From JAJPKK01 sp963844635 (GTDB lineage Bacteria; Pseudomonadota; Alphaproteobacteria; Rhizobiales; Xanthobacteraceae), in the NCBI GenBank assembly GCA_963844635.1, contig CAWJPD010000002.1, positions 558,001-622,000 of the forward strand: a DNA stretch of 64,000 bases, in the 5' to 3' direction. Shown one piece after another: positions 17,713-26,199 of the stretch. Each line of letters starts with the position of its first letter. Within the stretch, counting starts at the first letter, position 1. Below the pieces are notes generated by a model that worked only from the letters and a program-made list of their open reading frames with translations, ran no database searches and was not told the DNA's origin. Position numbers and translations under genes: made by a program.

Positions 17713-19920
17713 GTGAACCGAAGTCATCTCATGTCTACTAACAGCGCCCTTCGTGCATCCGACATCGATAGCGTCCAGAAAGGTTGGGGGATTGCCGAGA
17801 CCGGCATCGCATCCAAACCCCGAGCCACGCTCAAATACGGGGATACTTTCGTCGTTGTCGACAATCATGGCGACATCGGCGCATCGGCGGGAGGTGCCGA
17901 CGGCCTGTTCCATGAGGACACCCGGTTCCTGTCGCGGCTGGAGCTTCTCGTCAACGGGCGACAGCCGATCTTGCTGAGCGGCAATGCACGAGACGACAAC
18001 ACGCTGCTGACGATCGAGCTCACGAATCCGGACATCGCTTACGATGGAAACGTCGTGGTGCAGCAGCATGCGTTGCATATCATGCGCACCATCTATCTAT
18101 GGAAGAACGAGGCCTATCAGCGGTTTGCCATTCGCAACTACGGCGACGTGCCGGTCGACATCGACTTCGCCATCAACTTCGACAATGACTTCGCCGATCT
18201 GTTCGAGGTGCGCGGTGCGCGGCGCGCCTGCCGTGGGGTCCTCTCAGGGAGCGTGGACGGTGCCGGCCAGGCGACCCTGAGCTATGAGGGACTCGACGGC
18301 AAGCAGCGGACGACGCGGCTCCTGTTCGATCCGGCGCCTACCGCGCTGTCGGGAAAATCCGCCGTCTATCGTCTTCACATCGAGCCGCATCGGCATGCGC
18401 CGATCTTTCTCACCGCCAGCTGCAACCGTCCGCGCGACTTTCGTTCCGTTTCGTTCCTGAGCGGACTGCTCGCGGTCCATCGCGAGCGGCAACGCGAGAA
18501 CCGCGCCTGCACCACGATCGTTACCTCGAACCACATCTTCAACGAGGTGCTGTGCCGGTCGATGGCCGACCTGCATATGCTCATCACCAATACGGCGCAG
18601 GGACCCTATCCCTACGCTGGAATCCCTTGGTACTCGACCACCTTCGGTCGCGACGGCCTGATCACGGCGATGCAGATGCTGTGGTTCGACCCCAGCGTGG
18701 CACGCGGCGTGCTCAGGCGGCTCGCCTTCTATCAGGCCAAGACCAACGATCCCTTCGCGGACGCGCAGCCCGGCAAGATCTTGCACGAAATGCGCGGCGG
18801 CGAGATGGCCGGTCTCAAGGAATTGCCGTTCGGCCTCTATTACGGAAGCGTCGACGCCACTCCGCTGTTCGTGCTGCTTGCGGGTCTTTATGCCGAGCGC
18901 ACCGGCGACGACAAGACTTTTACCGAGCTATGGCCGAACATCGTCGCTGCGCTGCGCTGGATCGACGGCGAGGGCGATCCGGATGGCGATGGGTTTGTCG
19001 AATATCTGCGCGCAGGCGAACTTGGTCTCGCAAATCAGGGCTGGAAGGATTCGTACGACGCCATTTTCCACCATGACGGCCGATTGGCGCAAGGTGCGAT
19101 CGCGCTGTCCGAAGTGCAGGGCTACGTTTATGCCGCAAAACGGGTGGTGGCGCGGTGCGCGCGGCGGATCGGCCGGGTCGAAGAGGCGCTTATCCTTGAG
19201 AAACAAGCAAAGGACCTTGCGGCGCGGTTCGAGGCTGCGTTCTGGTGCCCCGACATCGGAACCTATGCGCTCGCACTGGACGGCGAAAAGAGGCCCTGCC
19301 GCGTTCGCAGTTCGAATGCGGGACAGCTTCTCTTCACCGGGATCGCGGACCCGGGGCGGGCCGCGGTAGTGGCTGCCGAGTTGTTGAAGCCGCGATTCTT
19401 CTCCGGCTGGGGCATCCGCACCATTGCGCGCGGTGAAATCCGCTACAATCCGCTCTCCTACCATAACGGGTCCGTTTGGCCGCATGACAATGCGCTCATT
19501 GCACAGGGACTTGCCCGTTACGGACTGAAAGGCGAAGTGAACCGGGTGTTCAAAGGACTCTTCGATGCGGCGACCTACATGGATTTGCGCCGGCTGCCGG
19601 AACTGTTTTGCGGCCTTCAGCGGCAGCCCGGCCGCGGGCCAACCCTTTACCCGGTTGCATGCGCCCCCCAGGCCTGGTCGGGCGCAACGCCGTTCACGTT
19701 GCTCGAGGCAGCGCTGGGGCTCGAGTTCGATGCCGGGAACTCGGAAATCAGGCTCCGCAATCCGCAGCTCCCACCTTTCCTCGACGAAGTGAGGTTGCGC
19801 GACTTGCGACTCGGGAATGCCAGCATCGACCTTAACGTTCGACGGCACAATGACGATGTGTCCGTCGATATTCCACGGCGGCATGGGCGGGTGCAAATCT
19901 CCGTCGTGTTTTCGCGTTGA
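17713..19920 (+). CDS. Amylo-alpha-1,6-glucosidase / glycogen-debranching-type glycoside hydrolase
   Basis: 735 residues from GTG 17713, or 729 from ATG 17731 (MSTNSALRASDID), which I consider at least as likely. The N-terminal GDE domain shows DGLFHEDTRFLSRLELLVNG (about residues 64-83). The C-terminal (alpha/alpha)6-barrel shows IPWYSTTFGRDGLITAMQML (about 305-324) and NPLSYHNGSVWPHDNALIAQ. Proteins of this family cleave alpha-1,6 branches of glycogen-like glucans or related saccharides in the cytoplasm; in Hyphomicrobiales they often stand alone, as here, away from the glg operon. It could take part in trehalose/glycogen turnover under stress, which is inference. The frame is intact over its whole length. 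Confidence 0.88.
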   Translation: MNRSHLMSTNSALRASDIDSVQKGWGIAETGIASKPRATLKYGDTFVVVDNHGDIGASAGGADGLFHEDTRFLSRLELLVNGRQPILLSGNARDDNTLLTIELTNPDIAYDGNVVVQQHALHIMRTIYLWKNEAYQRFAIRNYGDVPVDIDFAINFDNDFADLFEVRGARRACRGVLSGSVDGAGQATLSYEGLDGKQRTTRLLFDPAPTALSGKSAVYRLHIEPHRHAPIFLTASCNRPRDFRSVSFLSGLLAVHRERQRENRACTTIVTSNHIFNEVLCRSMADLHMLITNTAQGPYPYAGIPWYSTTFGRDGLITAMQMLWFDPSVARGVLRRLAFYQAKTNDPFADAQPGKILHEMRGGEMAGLKELPFGLYYGSVDATPLFVLLAGLYAERTGDDKTFTELWPNIVAALRWIDGEGDPDGDGFVEYLRAGELGLANQGWKDSYDAIFHHDGRLAQGAIALSEVQGYVYAAKRVVARCARRIGRVEEALILEKQAKDLAARFEAAFWCPDIGTYALALDGEKRPCRVRSSNAGQLLFTGIADPGRAAVVAAELLKPRFFSGWGIRTIARGEIRYNPLSYHNGSVWPHDNALIAQGLARYGLKGEVNRVFKGLFDAATYMDLRRLPELFCGLQRQPGRGPTLYPVACAPQAWSGATPFTLLEAALGLEFDAGNSEIRLRNPQLPPFLDEVRLRDLRLGNASIDLNVRRHNDDVSVDIPRRHGRVQISVVFSR

Positions 19921-20064
19921 ACCAGGTTGGTTCCTGCACTGAGACAAGGGGCCGCAGCGCAACCGACGCTTTTCGGCGGATTCGCCTGATTATTTTCGGA
20001 ACCCCAGGTATTCATAAGTTTTGGTATTGCACCGGAGTTGCTTGCCACGAGCAGCGAGGGTGCT

Positions 20065-20574
20065 ATGCGGGACACAATCGGGCTATCGTTGATCACGGTT
20101 ACCGTGTTGGGCTTGGTCGCCGCCAGTTCCTATGTGGGGATGACTGACAAGGGCGGAACCCAAAGTGGTCGGGTTTTGGCGACGGTCTTAAGCCCTGCCC
20201 AGGTAGAGGGCGCGCCGGGCGATCCCACCGACCCCACCGTGACGGTACTCGAGCACGAAGATGCCGAGGGTATTTTGGGCAAGGAGGTTCGCGGCCCGAA
20301 GGGCGAAAACATGGGACGCATCGTCGATGTCATTGTCGATCGCAATGGTGAGGTGAAGGCGGCGATCATCGACTTCGGCGGGTTCCTCGGCGTTGGCAGC
20401 CGCAAGATTGCGGTGGCGTGGAATGCGCTCAGTTTCCCGCCTGGCAGCGAAAAATTGAACCTGGTCAAGCTTGATTTGACGCGCGACCAAGTCCGCGAGG
20501 CGCCGGAATATAAGCCGGACAAACCGATTATCGTGCTTGGTTCGGCCGTTAACGGCAATTCGATAGCGCTTTGA
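20065..20574 (+). CDS. PRC-barrel domain protein with N-terminal membrane anchor
   Basis: 169 residues from ATG 20065 (MRDTIGLSLITVTVLGLVAA), which has GAGGG upstream; TTG 20038 would add nine residues. After the helix/signal comes a PRC-barrel of about 75 residues (ILGKEVRGPKGENMGRIVDV, DRNGEVKAAIIDFGGFLGVG, IAVAWNAL). PRC-barrels mediate protein or RNA contacts; exported ones are common in Hyphomicrobiales and are often stress-induced. Upstream a GGAAC occurs at about 20000, but its -10 partner is poor, so I do not call a promoter. It stands alone between the glucosidase gene and an element B copy. Confidence 0.82.
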   Translation: MRDTIGLSLITVTVLGLVAASSYVGMTDKGGTQSGRVLATVLSPAQVEGAPGDPTDPTVTVLEHEDAEGILGKEVRGPKGENMGRIVDVIVDRNGEVKAAIIDFGGFLGVGSRKIAVAWNALSFPPGSEKLNLVKLDLTRDQVREAPEYKPDKPIIVLGSAVNGNSIAL

Positions 20575-20634
20575 TGCGTCGGCCAAGGATGCTTCGGCCA
20601 AGTCGGTGATCCGGCCGTGAAACCATCGGGGTGA

Positions 20635-20831
20635 GGGCACCCACGAAAATTACTGCGAAGATACCCGGCAGAAATCGGCGCCCAAGAGCATGATCCCGAA
20701 AAGTTGCAGACTTTTCAGACAAAGATCATGCGCTAAGGGAATAGAGCGGTAGGCGCTTCAAGTTGACCGCGTTATGCCCTGGTGCGCCGGATTGCCAGGA
20801 AGGACTCAGTTATTTTCGTGGGTACTCTGAA
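20635..20831. mobile_element. Element B copy 1, interrupted by element A
   Basis: Left end GGGCACCCACGAAAATTACT at 20635, right end CAGTTATTTTCGTGGGTACT finishing at about 20827; the two are inverted copies of each other with a few mismatches. About 86 bp of element A (20687-20772) lie inside. No reading frame: a non-autonomous, MITE-like element. Confidence 0.7.
20687..20772 (+). repeat. Element A copy 2, modules 1 and 3, inside element B
   Basis: GAGCATGATCCCGAAAAGTT starts the palindromic module (ends GATCATGCGC), followed by a decayed module 3 (GAGCGGTAGGCGCTTCAAGT and onward). Module 2 is absent. Confidence 0.75.
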
Positions 20832-22155
20832 TTGGGGAGGCGGTTTGCGGTCGGCAAAACCTTCATGGCGCATCGACGGCCGACGTAAGGACGAGGGGAA
20901 GCCGGCCCAACGGCCGGTCGCGGTTCCGTTGGCGTCAACGCAAGATGTGGAGAACCCGACCCCCTCGGCGCGCAGCTTGCGCGGCCTTGATTGGTTCATC
21001 TTCTTTGTTGCCGACGTCCAGACCGGTTTCGGCCCATTCATCGCGGTTTATCTGACCGCTCAGAAATGGACCCAGGTGGATATCGGCTTGGTGCTGACGA
21101 TCGGAAGCCTTGTTTCGCTGATCGGACAAATGCCGGGTGGCGCCATCGTCGACGCCGCCCGCTCGGAGCGGCTGGTGGCGGCAATTGCCGTTGCGGCCAT
21201 TGCCGCAAGCGCTTTGGCCTACGCGGGGTGGCCGGCGTTCCCGGTCATCTTTGCGGCCGCGGTGGTCCATTCCGGTGCCAGCTGCGTGCTCGGGCCAGCG
21301 ATGGCGGCGATCAGCCTCGGACTTGTCGGCCATCGAGCCATTGCCGAACGGCTTGGACGCAATGCGAGGTTCGCTGCCGTCGGCAACGGGATCGCCGCAG
21401 CCGCGATGGGGGCGTGCGGATATTTCCTGTCGGCCCGGGCCGTGTTTTTCGTGACCGCGGCGCTGCTGGGGCCTGCCTTGCTCGCGCTGCGCCTGATAGC
21501 TCCGACAGAAATCAATTCGCAATCGGCGCATGGGCACACCACATCGGCGCCATCCCACGAGCCGGTCCCAATAATTGAGGTATTCCGGCAACGCCCGCTG
21601 CTGATCCTTGCCGGCTGCGTGATGATGTTTCATCTTGCCAATGCGGCGCTGCTGCCGCTGATGGGCAGCGTGTTGACGACGCGCTCGAGCCGTTGGGCGA
21701 CGATCCTGATTGCCGCATGCATCGTCGCCCCGCAATCGATCGTCGCGGTGTTTTCACCCTGGGTCGGCAGAACGGCTCAGCGTCTTGGGCGGCGGCCGCT
21801 GCTGCTTGCCGCGTTCGCCGCTCTTGCGGTCCGCGCCATGTTGTTTGCGGTGGTGACGAACCCGTTCTTGCTCGTGATCGTGCAGCTTCTCGACGGCATC
21901 TCGGGCGCCGTGCTCGGGGTGACGATCACGCTCATGATCGCCGACCTGACGCGCGGTACCGGCCACTTCAATCTCGGCCAGGGATTGATCGGTTCCACGA
22001 TGGGCATCGGTGCGTCCTTGAGCACCACGCTCGCCGGCTACGTGAGCGATCGCTTTGGCAGCACGACGGCCTTTCTTGGCCTTGCGACAATCGCCACGTT
22101 CGGCCTGATCGTCGTCTCGTCGCTGATGCCCGAGACGCGACCCAAGCAAGCATGA
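20782..22155 (+). CDS. Major facilitator superfamily transporter
   Basis: About 410-457 residues with 12 predicted helices. The loop GQMPGGAIVDAARSERLVAA corresponds to the MFS motif A region between helices 2 and 3, and its second-half counterpart is VGRTAQRLGRRPLLLA. Substrate unknown; nothing nearby suggests one. The frame is open from GTG 20782, but the first ~16 codons lie in the right end of element B and the next ~35 do not look like a transporter; the conserved part starts at LRGLDWFIFFVADVQTGFGP (about 20980). TTG 20929 is a possible true start, without a convincing ribosome site. Body of the gene intact. Confidence 0.82.
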   Translation: MRRIARKDSVIFVGTLNWGGGLRSAKPSWRIDGRRKDEGKPAQRPVAVPLASTQDVENPTPSARSLRGLDWFIFFVADVQTGFGPFIAVYLTAQKWTQVDIGLVLTIGSLVSLIGQMPGGAIVDAARSERLVAAIAVAAIAASALAYAGWPAFPVIFAAAVVHSGASCVLGPAMAAISLGLVGHRAIAERLGRNARFAAVGNGIAAAAMGACGYFLSARAVFFVTAALLGPALLALRLIAPTEINSQSAHGHTTSAPSHEPVPIIEVFRQRPLLILAGCVMMFHLANAALLPLMGSVLTTRSSRWATILIAACIVAPQSIVAVFSPWVGRTAQRLGRRPLLLAAFAALAVRAMLFAVVTNPFLLVIVQLLDGISGAVLGVTITLMIADLTRGTGHFNLGQGLIGSTMGIGASLSTTLAGYVSDRFGSTTAFLGLATIATFGLIVVSSLMPETRPKQA

Positions 22156-22170
22156 GGTTAGCCCAACTTA

Positions 22171-22192
22171 GCGCATGATCCCGTAAAGTTGC
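22171..22192 (+). repeat. Element A copy 3, end fragment
   Basis: GCGCATGATCCCGTAAAGTT directly after TTA, 13 bp behind the MFS stop codon. Only the first ~22 bp of module 1 remain recognisable. Confidence 0.6.
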
Positions 22193-22260
22193 TGGCCGAT
22201 TTGAAAGAACGTGGCCGCGGATACCGCCGCCGGAAAAGCCAGCAACGAACCGGCAGTTTG

Positions 22261-22545
22261 TCAGCGGCTGTAGCCGATCAGCGGCTTCTTGGGGCGGCCA
22301 AGCAAGATCAGGATGACACCGATCACGCCGAAGACGACGAAAGCCGGCGCGTTGAGGATCGGCTGCGCAATGGCGTTGCCGAGCCAAGCCGGAGCGTTGC
22401 GCTCGAGGAGGCCTTGCAGGGTGGTGAGACTCCCGGCGTGGACGCGGGTCCAGAGTTCGGAGAGCTTCGTGTACATCACGGAATTGGCGGCAATCGACAC
22501 GGTGCCGTCATAGACGAATGACACGAAAGCGGCCGCGAGGAACAA
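22261..22545 (-). CDS. Small two-helix membrane protein, conserved type, start probably upstream
   Basis: 94 residues from TTG 22545: helix MFLAAAFVSFVYDGTVSIAA, a soluble middle (LTTLQGLLERNAPAWLG), helix NAPAFVVFGVIGVILILLG, and a basic tail RPKKPLIGYSR. Proteins with this layout are common next to housekeeping genes in Hyphomicrobiales; function unknown. The coding pattern continues upstream of the TTG as IIRFLFRALGLLFLAAAF and joins ATG 22588 if one C is removed from the CCCC run on the minus strand (22581-22584), giving about 108 residues. That is the likelier true start. Confidence 0.6.
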   Translation of the reverse strand: MFLAAAFVSFVYDGTVSIAANSVMYTKLSELWTRVHAGSLTTLQGLLERNAPAWLGNAIAQPILNAPAFVVFGVIGVILILLGRPKKPLIGYSR

Positions 22546-22772
22546 GAGACCGAGAGCACGAAAAAGAAAGCGAATTATGAGGGGCCATCTGCGCTCAAAC
22601 CGAGCGATATCGATTGCCCGCTTCCGATACTCCCCACCAGCGCCGGGTTCAACTCAGGATCGCGCGACCGATTGACGGATGGCGCGTCTGCGCGGCCCGA
22701 CGGCGGCGAGCGGCTCGAATATCGGCCGCCTCGCGATCGCTGTGGCGCCCGCGGGCCGGCTTCGGCGCCGTG

Positions 22773-22800
22773 TTGACATCGCGAGTGTCGGCAATACATT
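22773..22800 (+). promoter_or_regulatory. Sigma-70-type promoter for argD
   Basis: TTGACA (22773-22778), 16-bp spacer, TACATT (22795-22800). Perfect -35 and 4/6 -10 (TATAAT consensus). Transcription would begin near 22807, about 70 bases before the argD GTG. Confidence 0.6.
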
Positions 22801-22808
22801 CTGCTCCG

Positions 22809-22829
22809 TGCCGCCCGAGAGGCGGCACA
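22809..22829 (+). promoter_or_regulatory. Hairpin with T-run in the argD leader
   Basis: GTGCCGCC-CGAGA-GGCGGCAC, a perfect 8-bp stem beginning almost at the predicted transcript start, followed by ATTCGTTTTT. It could be an attenuator, a 5' stabilising stem, or a terminator for upstream transcription. Confidence 0.5.
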
Positions 22830-22877
22830 TTCGTTTTTCGGCCAAACCCTGCAACGAGCCGACGGAACTGCCGCGCC

Positions 22878-24090
22878 GTGACCTCGCATTTGTTGCCGAC
22901 CTATGCACGCGTCGATCTCGCCTTCGAGAGGGGCGAGGGGCCGTGGCTGTTTGCAACCGATGGCGAGCGCTATCTCGACTTCACCGGCGGCGTGGCCGTG
23001 AACATCCTCGGCCATGCGCATCCCCACCTTGCCGAAGCGCTGAGCGAGCAGGCACGCAAGGTCTGGCACGTCTCCAACCTCTATCGCATCCCGCAGGCGG
23101 AGCGGCTCGCCGAGCGCTTGTGCGCCGCAACCTTTGCCGACCGCGTCTTCTTCTGCAATTCGGGTGCTGAAGCGATGGAGTGCGCGATCAAGGTGGCGCG
23201 CAAATTTCAGCATGCGTCGGGGCCGGCCGGAACGCACTCGCATTGTGACATTCGAAGGCGCTTTCCACGGCCGTACGCTGGCCACGCTCGCGGCCGGCGG
23301 TCAGAAAAAATACCTTGAGGGGTTTGGCCAGCCGGCTCCCGGTTTTGACCAGGTGCCTTTTGCGGATCTCGACGCCGTGAAGCAGGCGATCGGGCCGGAA
23401 ACGGCGGCAATCCTTATCGAGCCGATCCAGGGAGAGGGGGGCGTTCGCGTCGTTCCGACGCCGTTCCTGCGGGCGTTGCGCGAACTTTGCGATCGGAACG
23501 GCCTGCTCCTGATATTCGACGAGGTGCAGACGGGGGTCGGGCGCACCGGCACCTTCTTCGCCTATCAGCGCTGCGGTGTCGTTCCCGATGTCATGGGCAT
23601 TGCCAAGGGCATCGGCGGCGGCTTTCCGCTCGGTGCCTGCCTTGTGACCGAGGAGGCGGCAAAAGGCATGACGCCGGGCACCCATGGCTCGACCTTTGGC
23701 GGCAATCCGCTGGCGACGGCGGTCGGCAATGCGGTTCTCGACATCGTGCTGACGCCCGGCTTTCTCGATCAGGTCCGCGCCAGTGCGACCCTGTTTCGGC
23801 AGCGCCTCGCCGAGATCAAGGACCGCTACCCCGAAGTCATTGCCGGCCTTCGCGGCGAAGGCCTGTTGCTCGGGCTCGTTGTGATGGGGCCGAACAGCGA
23901 TCTCGTCGATGCGCTGCGGGCCGAAAAGCTGCTGGCCGTCGCCGCCGGTGATAACACCGTGCGCCTGCTGCCTCCCCTGAACATCGCCGCGTCCGAGATT
24001 GCCGAAGCGGTGGAGCGGATCGACCGCGCAGCATGCCGCCTCGCGGTCGCCCGCCGCGAAACTGGAGAGCTTGCCGAGGTAAAGCCGTGA
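22878..24090 (+). CDS. argD: Acetylornithine aminotransferase, one frameshift
   Basis: About 404 residues. PLP-dependent class III aminotransferase making N-acetylornithine in arginine synthesis (often also succinyl-diaminopimelate transamination). Seen: VTSHLLPTYARVDLAFERGE at the start, GPWLFATDGERYLDFTGGVA, FFCNSGAEAMECAIKVAR, VTFEGAFHGRTLATLA, FDEVQTGVGRTG, the PLP lysine region MGIAKGIGGGFPLGA and GSTFGGNPLATAVGNAVLD. The phase changes at about 23218-23221: one G too many in the TCGGGGCC run; without it the text reads HASGRPERTRIVTFEGAF. Start GTG 22878 fits the family N-terminus. A promoter and leader hairpin precede it; its stop overlaps the argF start (GTGA). Confidence 0.92.
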
Positions 24091-25017
24091 GTGCGGCGCC
24101 GCGCCATTTTCTCGACCTCATCGACATCGCGCCCGGCGAGCTGCGCGCCATCATTGACGGCAGCCGCGCCATGAAGACACGCGGAGATCGAGCGCGGCGA
24201 ACCGACGGGCCGATCGCCGGCAAGATGCTGGCGATGATTTTCGACAAGCCGTCGACGCGCACGCGCGTCTCCTTCGACGTTGCGATGCGCCAGCTCGGCG
24301 GCGAAACCATTTGTCTGACCGGCCAGGAGACGCAGCTTGGCCGCGGCGAGACCGTCGCCGACACCGCGCGTGTCCTGTCCCGCTATGTCGATGCCATCAT
24401 GATCCGAACCCTCGATCACGAGCTGCTCATCGAGCTTGCACGCCATGCGTCGGTGCCGGTGATCAACGGCCTGACGCGCCGCTCACACCCGTGCCAGGTG
24501 ATGGCGGACGTGATGACCTTCGAAGAGCATCGCGGCTCGGTCCGGGGGTGCAAGGTGGCATGGTCGGGCGACGCCAACAACGTGCTCGCCTCCTGGATGC
24601 ATGCGGCCCGGCAATTCGAATTCAGGCTCGCGGTCGCAACGCCGGCCGAGCTCGCACCCAAGAAGCCGCTTCTCGCCTGGATCAAAGCCTCGGGCGCGGA
24701 CATTTGCGTCGGGACCGATGCGGAAGAAGCTGTGACGGCCGCCGATTGCGTCGTCACCGACACCTGGGTATCGATGGGCGACCGCGACGGCGCGCGCCGT
24801 CACAATCTGCTGCAGCCTTATCAGGTGAATAAAAGGCTGATGGCAATGGCGCGGCCTGACGCGCTGTTCATGCATTGCCTCCCGGCGCACCGTGGCGACG
24901 AGGTCACCGACGAGGTGATCGACGGCCCCCAATCGGTCGTGTTCGACGAGGCCGAAAATCGCCTGCACGCGCAGAAGGGCATCCTGGCGTGGTGCCTCAA
25001 TCCGGATTCGCAGATGA
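24087..25017 (+). CDS. argF: Ornithine carbamoyltransferase
   Basis: About 308 residues. It makes citrulline from ornithine and carbamoyl phosphate. The carbamoyl-phosphate motif KPSTRTRVSFD (residues about 52-62), RRSHPCQVMAD, the ornithine-side WVSMGD, and HCLPAHRGDEV are all present. Start GTG 24087 overlaps the argD stop (GTGA). The end is inferred: the frame does not stop after the usual C-terminus HAQKGILAWCL but runs on into hslO. One base change upstream of 25010 would bring a TGA at 25015-25017 into frame, overlapping the hslO ATG as ATGA, the arrangement used elsewhere here. A true ArgF-HslO fusion is not known to me. Confidence 0.9.
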
Positions 25018-26003
25018 CGATCGGCCCGGAGATCGCCGTTCGCGCGCCAGACGGGCAGGCGGTGGATGACAGCGCGTTGCCGTTCGCCGTTCCTTCGCTC
25101 GACTTTCGCGGCCAAGTTGTGCGGCTTGGGCCAGCGCTCGACGACATGCTGGAGCGACATGCCTACCCGGCGCCGGTTTCCAAGCTGCTCGGCGAGGCGA
25201 TTGTGCTGACGGTGCTGCTCGGTTCCGCGCTTAAATTCGACGGCCGTTTCATCCTGCAAACCAACGGCGACGGTCCGGTGCGGATGCTGGTGGTAGATTA
25301 CCGGACCCCGGACGGGTGCGGGCATACGCGCAGTTCGATCCCGCCGCGGTGGCCGAAGGCATGTCCGCCGGCGAATTGCTCGGGCACGGGCATCTCGCAA
25401 TGACAATTGACCAGGGACAGGCCCACCATCGCTATCAGGGATTGGTGGCGCTGAGCGGCAGCAGCCTCGAGGAGGTCGCGCACGAATACTTCCTGCGATC
25501 GGAGCAGATTCCGACGCAGGTGCGGCTTGCGGTGGCCGAAGAGCTGCGTGCCGGCGCCTGGCGGCCCGCACCATCGCTGGCGCGCGGGCGGCATGCTGCT
25601 CCAGTTCCTGCCCAAACGGGCCGAGCGGATGCGTGCGCCTGATCTCGATCCCGGCGATGCGCCCGCCGGAACGACACGCCATGATGTCCCCCAGGATGCC
25701 GCCTGGGTGGAAGGACAGGCACTGATCGCCACAGTCGAAGATCTCGAATTGATCGATCCTGAGGTGTCGAGCGAGCAGCTTCTTTACCGCTTGTTCCACG
25801 AGCACGGCGTACGGGTCTTCAAGTCCTCAGCGGTAGAAGCGAACTGCTCCTGTTCGCGCCAGAACGTCACCAACATGCTCAAGAGCTTTTCGAAGGACGA
25901 CCGCGACCACATGGTCGAAGAAGGCGTGATTTCGGTGACCTGCGAATTCTGCAACACGAAGTACGTATTCGTGCCTTCCGAGGTGGAAACATCGGGTGAC
26001 TGA
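25014..26003 (+). CDS. hslO: Redox-regulated chaperone Hsp33, at least two frameshifts
   Basis: About 330 residues. Hsp33 is a cytoplasmic holdase switched on by oxidation of four zinc-binding cysteines. Seen: LPFAVPSLDFRGQVVRLGPA, LLGEAIVLTVLLGSALKFDG and GDGPVRMLVVDYRTPDG at the start; RYQGLVALSGSSLEEVAHEY and YFLRSEQIPTQVRLAVAEEL in the middle; RLFHEHGVRVF and the zinc site CSCSRQNV with CEFCNTKY at the end. Phase changes occur at about 25313-25316 (one G missing from a GGG run) and between about 25555 and 25590. Start ATG 25014 is the likeliest. Argument for sequence error: every conserved block is intact in one of the frames. Confidence 0.85.
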
Positions 26004-26062
26004 TCACTGACAATTGTGGTTGGCCGATCGGATTTGTTATTGCGCCACTGGTCCGCGCGTCC

Positions 26063-26166
26063 CCACCATGCTTCGCAAGGTCCCTCGCCCCCGCCAAAAG
26101 TGCGGGGGAGGATGTACTATACCGTGAGAAAATCATAAAAATCCTCCCACGTGGAGCGAAGCGTGG
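26063..26166. repeat. Nested inverted repeat between hslO and the PAS gene
   Basis: Outer arms CCACCATGCTTCGC (26063-26076) and GCGAAGCGTGG (26156-26166); inner GC-rich hairpin CCCCCGC (26088-26094) / GCGGGGG (26102-26108). Hslo and the PAS gene converge here, so it may end transcription both ways. Layout resembles the palindromic intergenic repeats frequent in Bradyrhizobiaceae. Confidence 0.55.
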
Positions 26167-26199
26167 AAGGGGCCTTCAAGTGCCCTCAATCGCATTGGA

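Noticed and set aside
19985..20030. EcfG promoter upstream of the PRC-barrel gene
   Set aside because: GGAAC is present at about 20000 but no CGTT occurs at 16-18 bases; the match is not better than chance.
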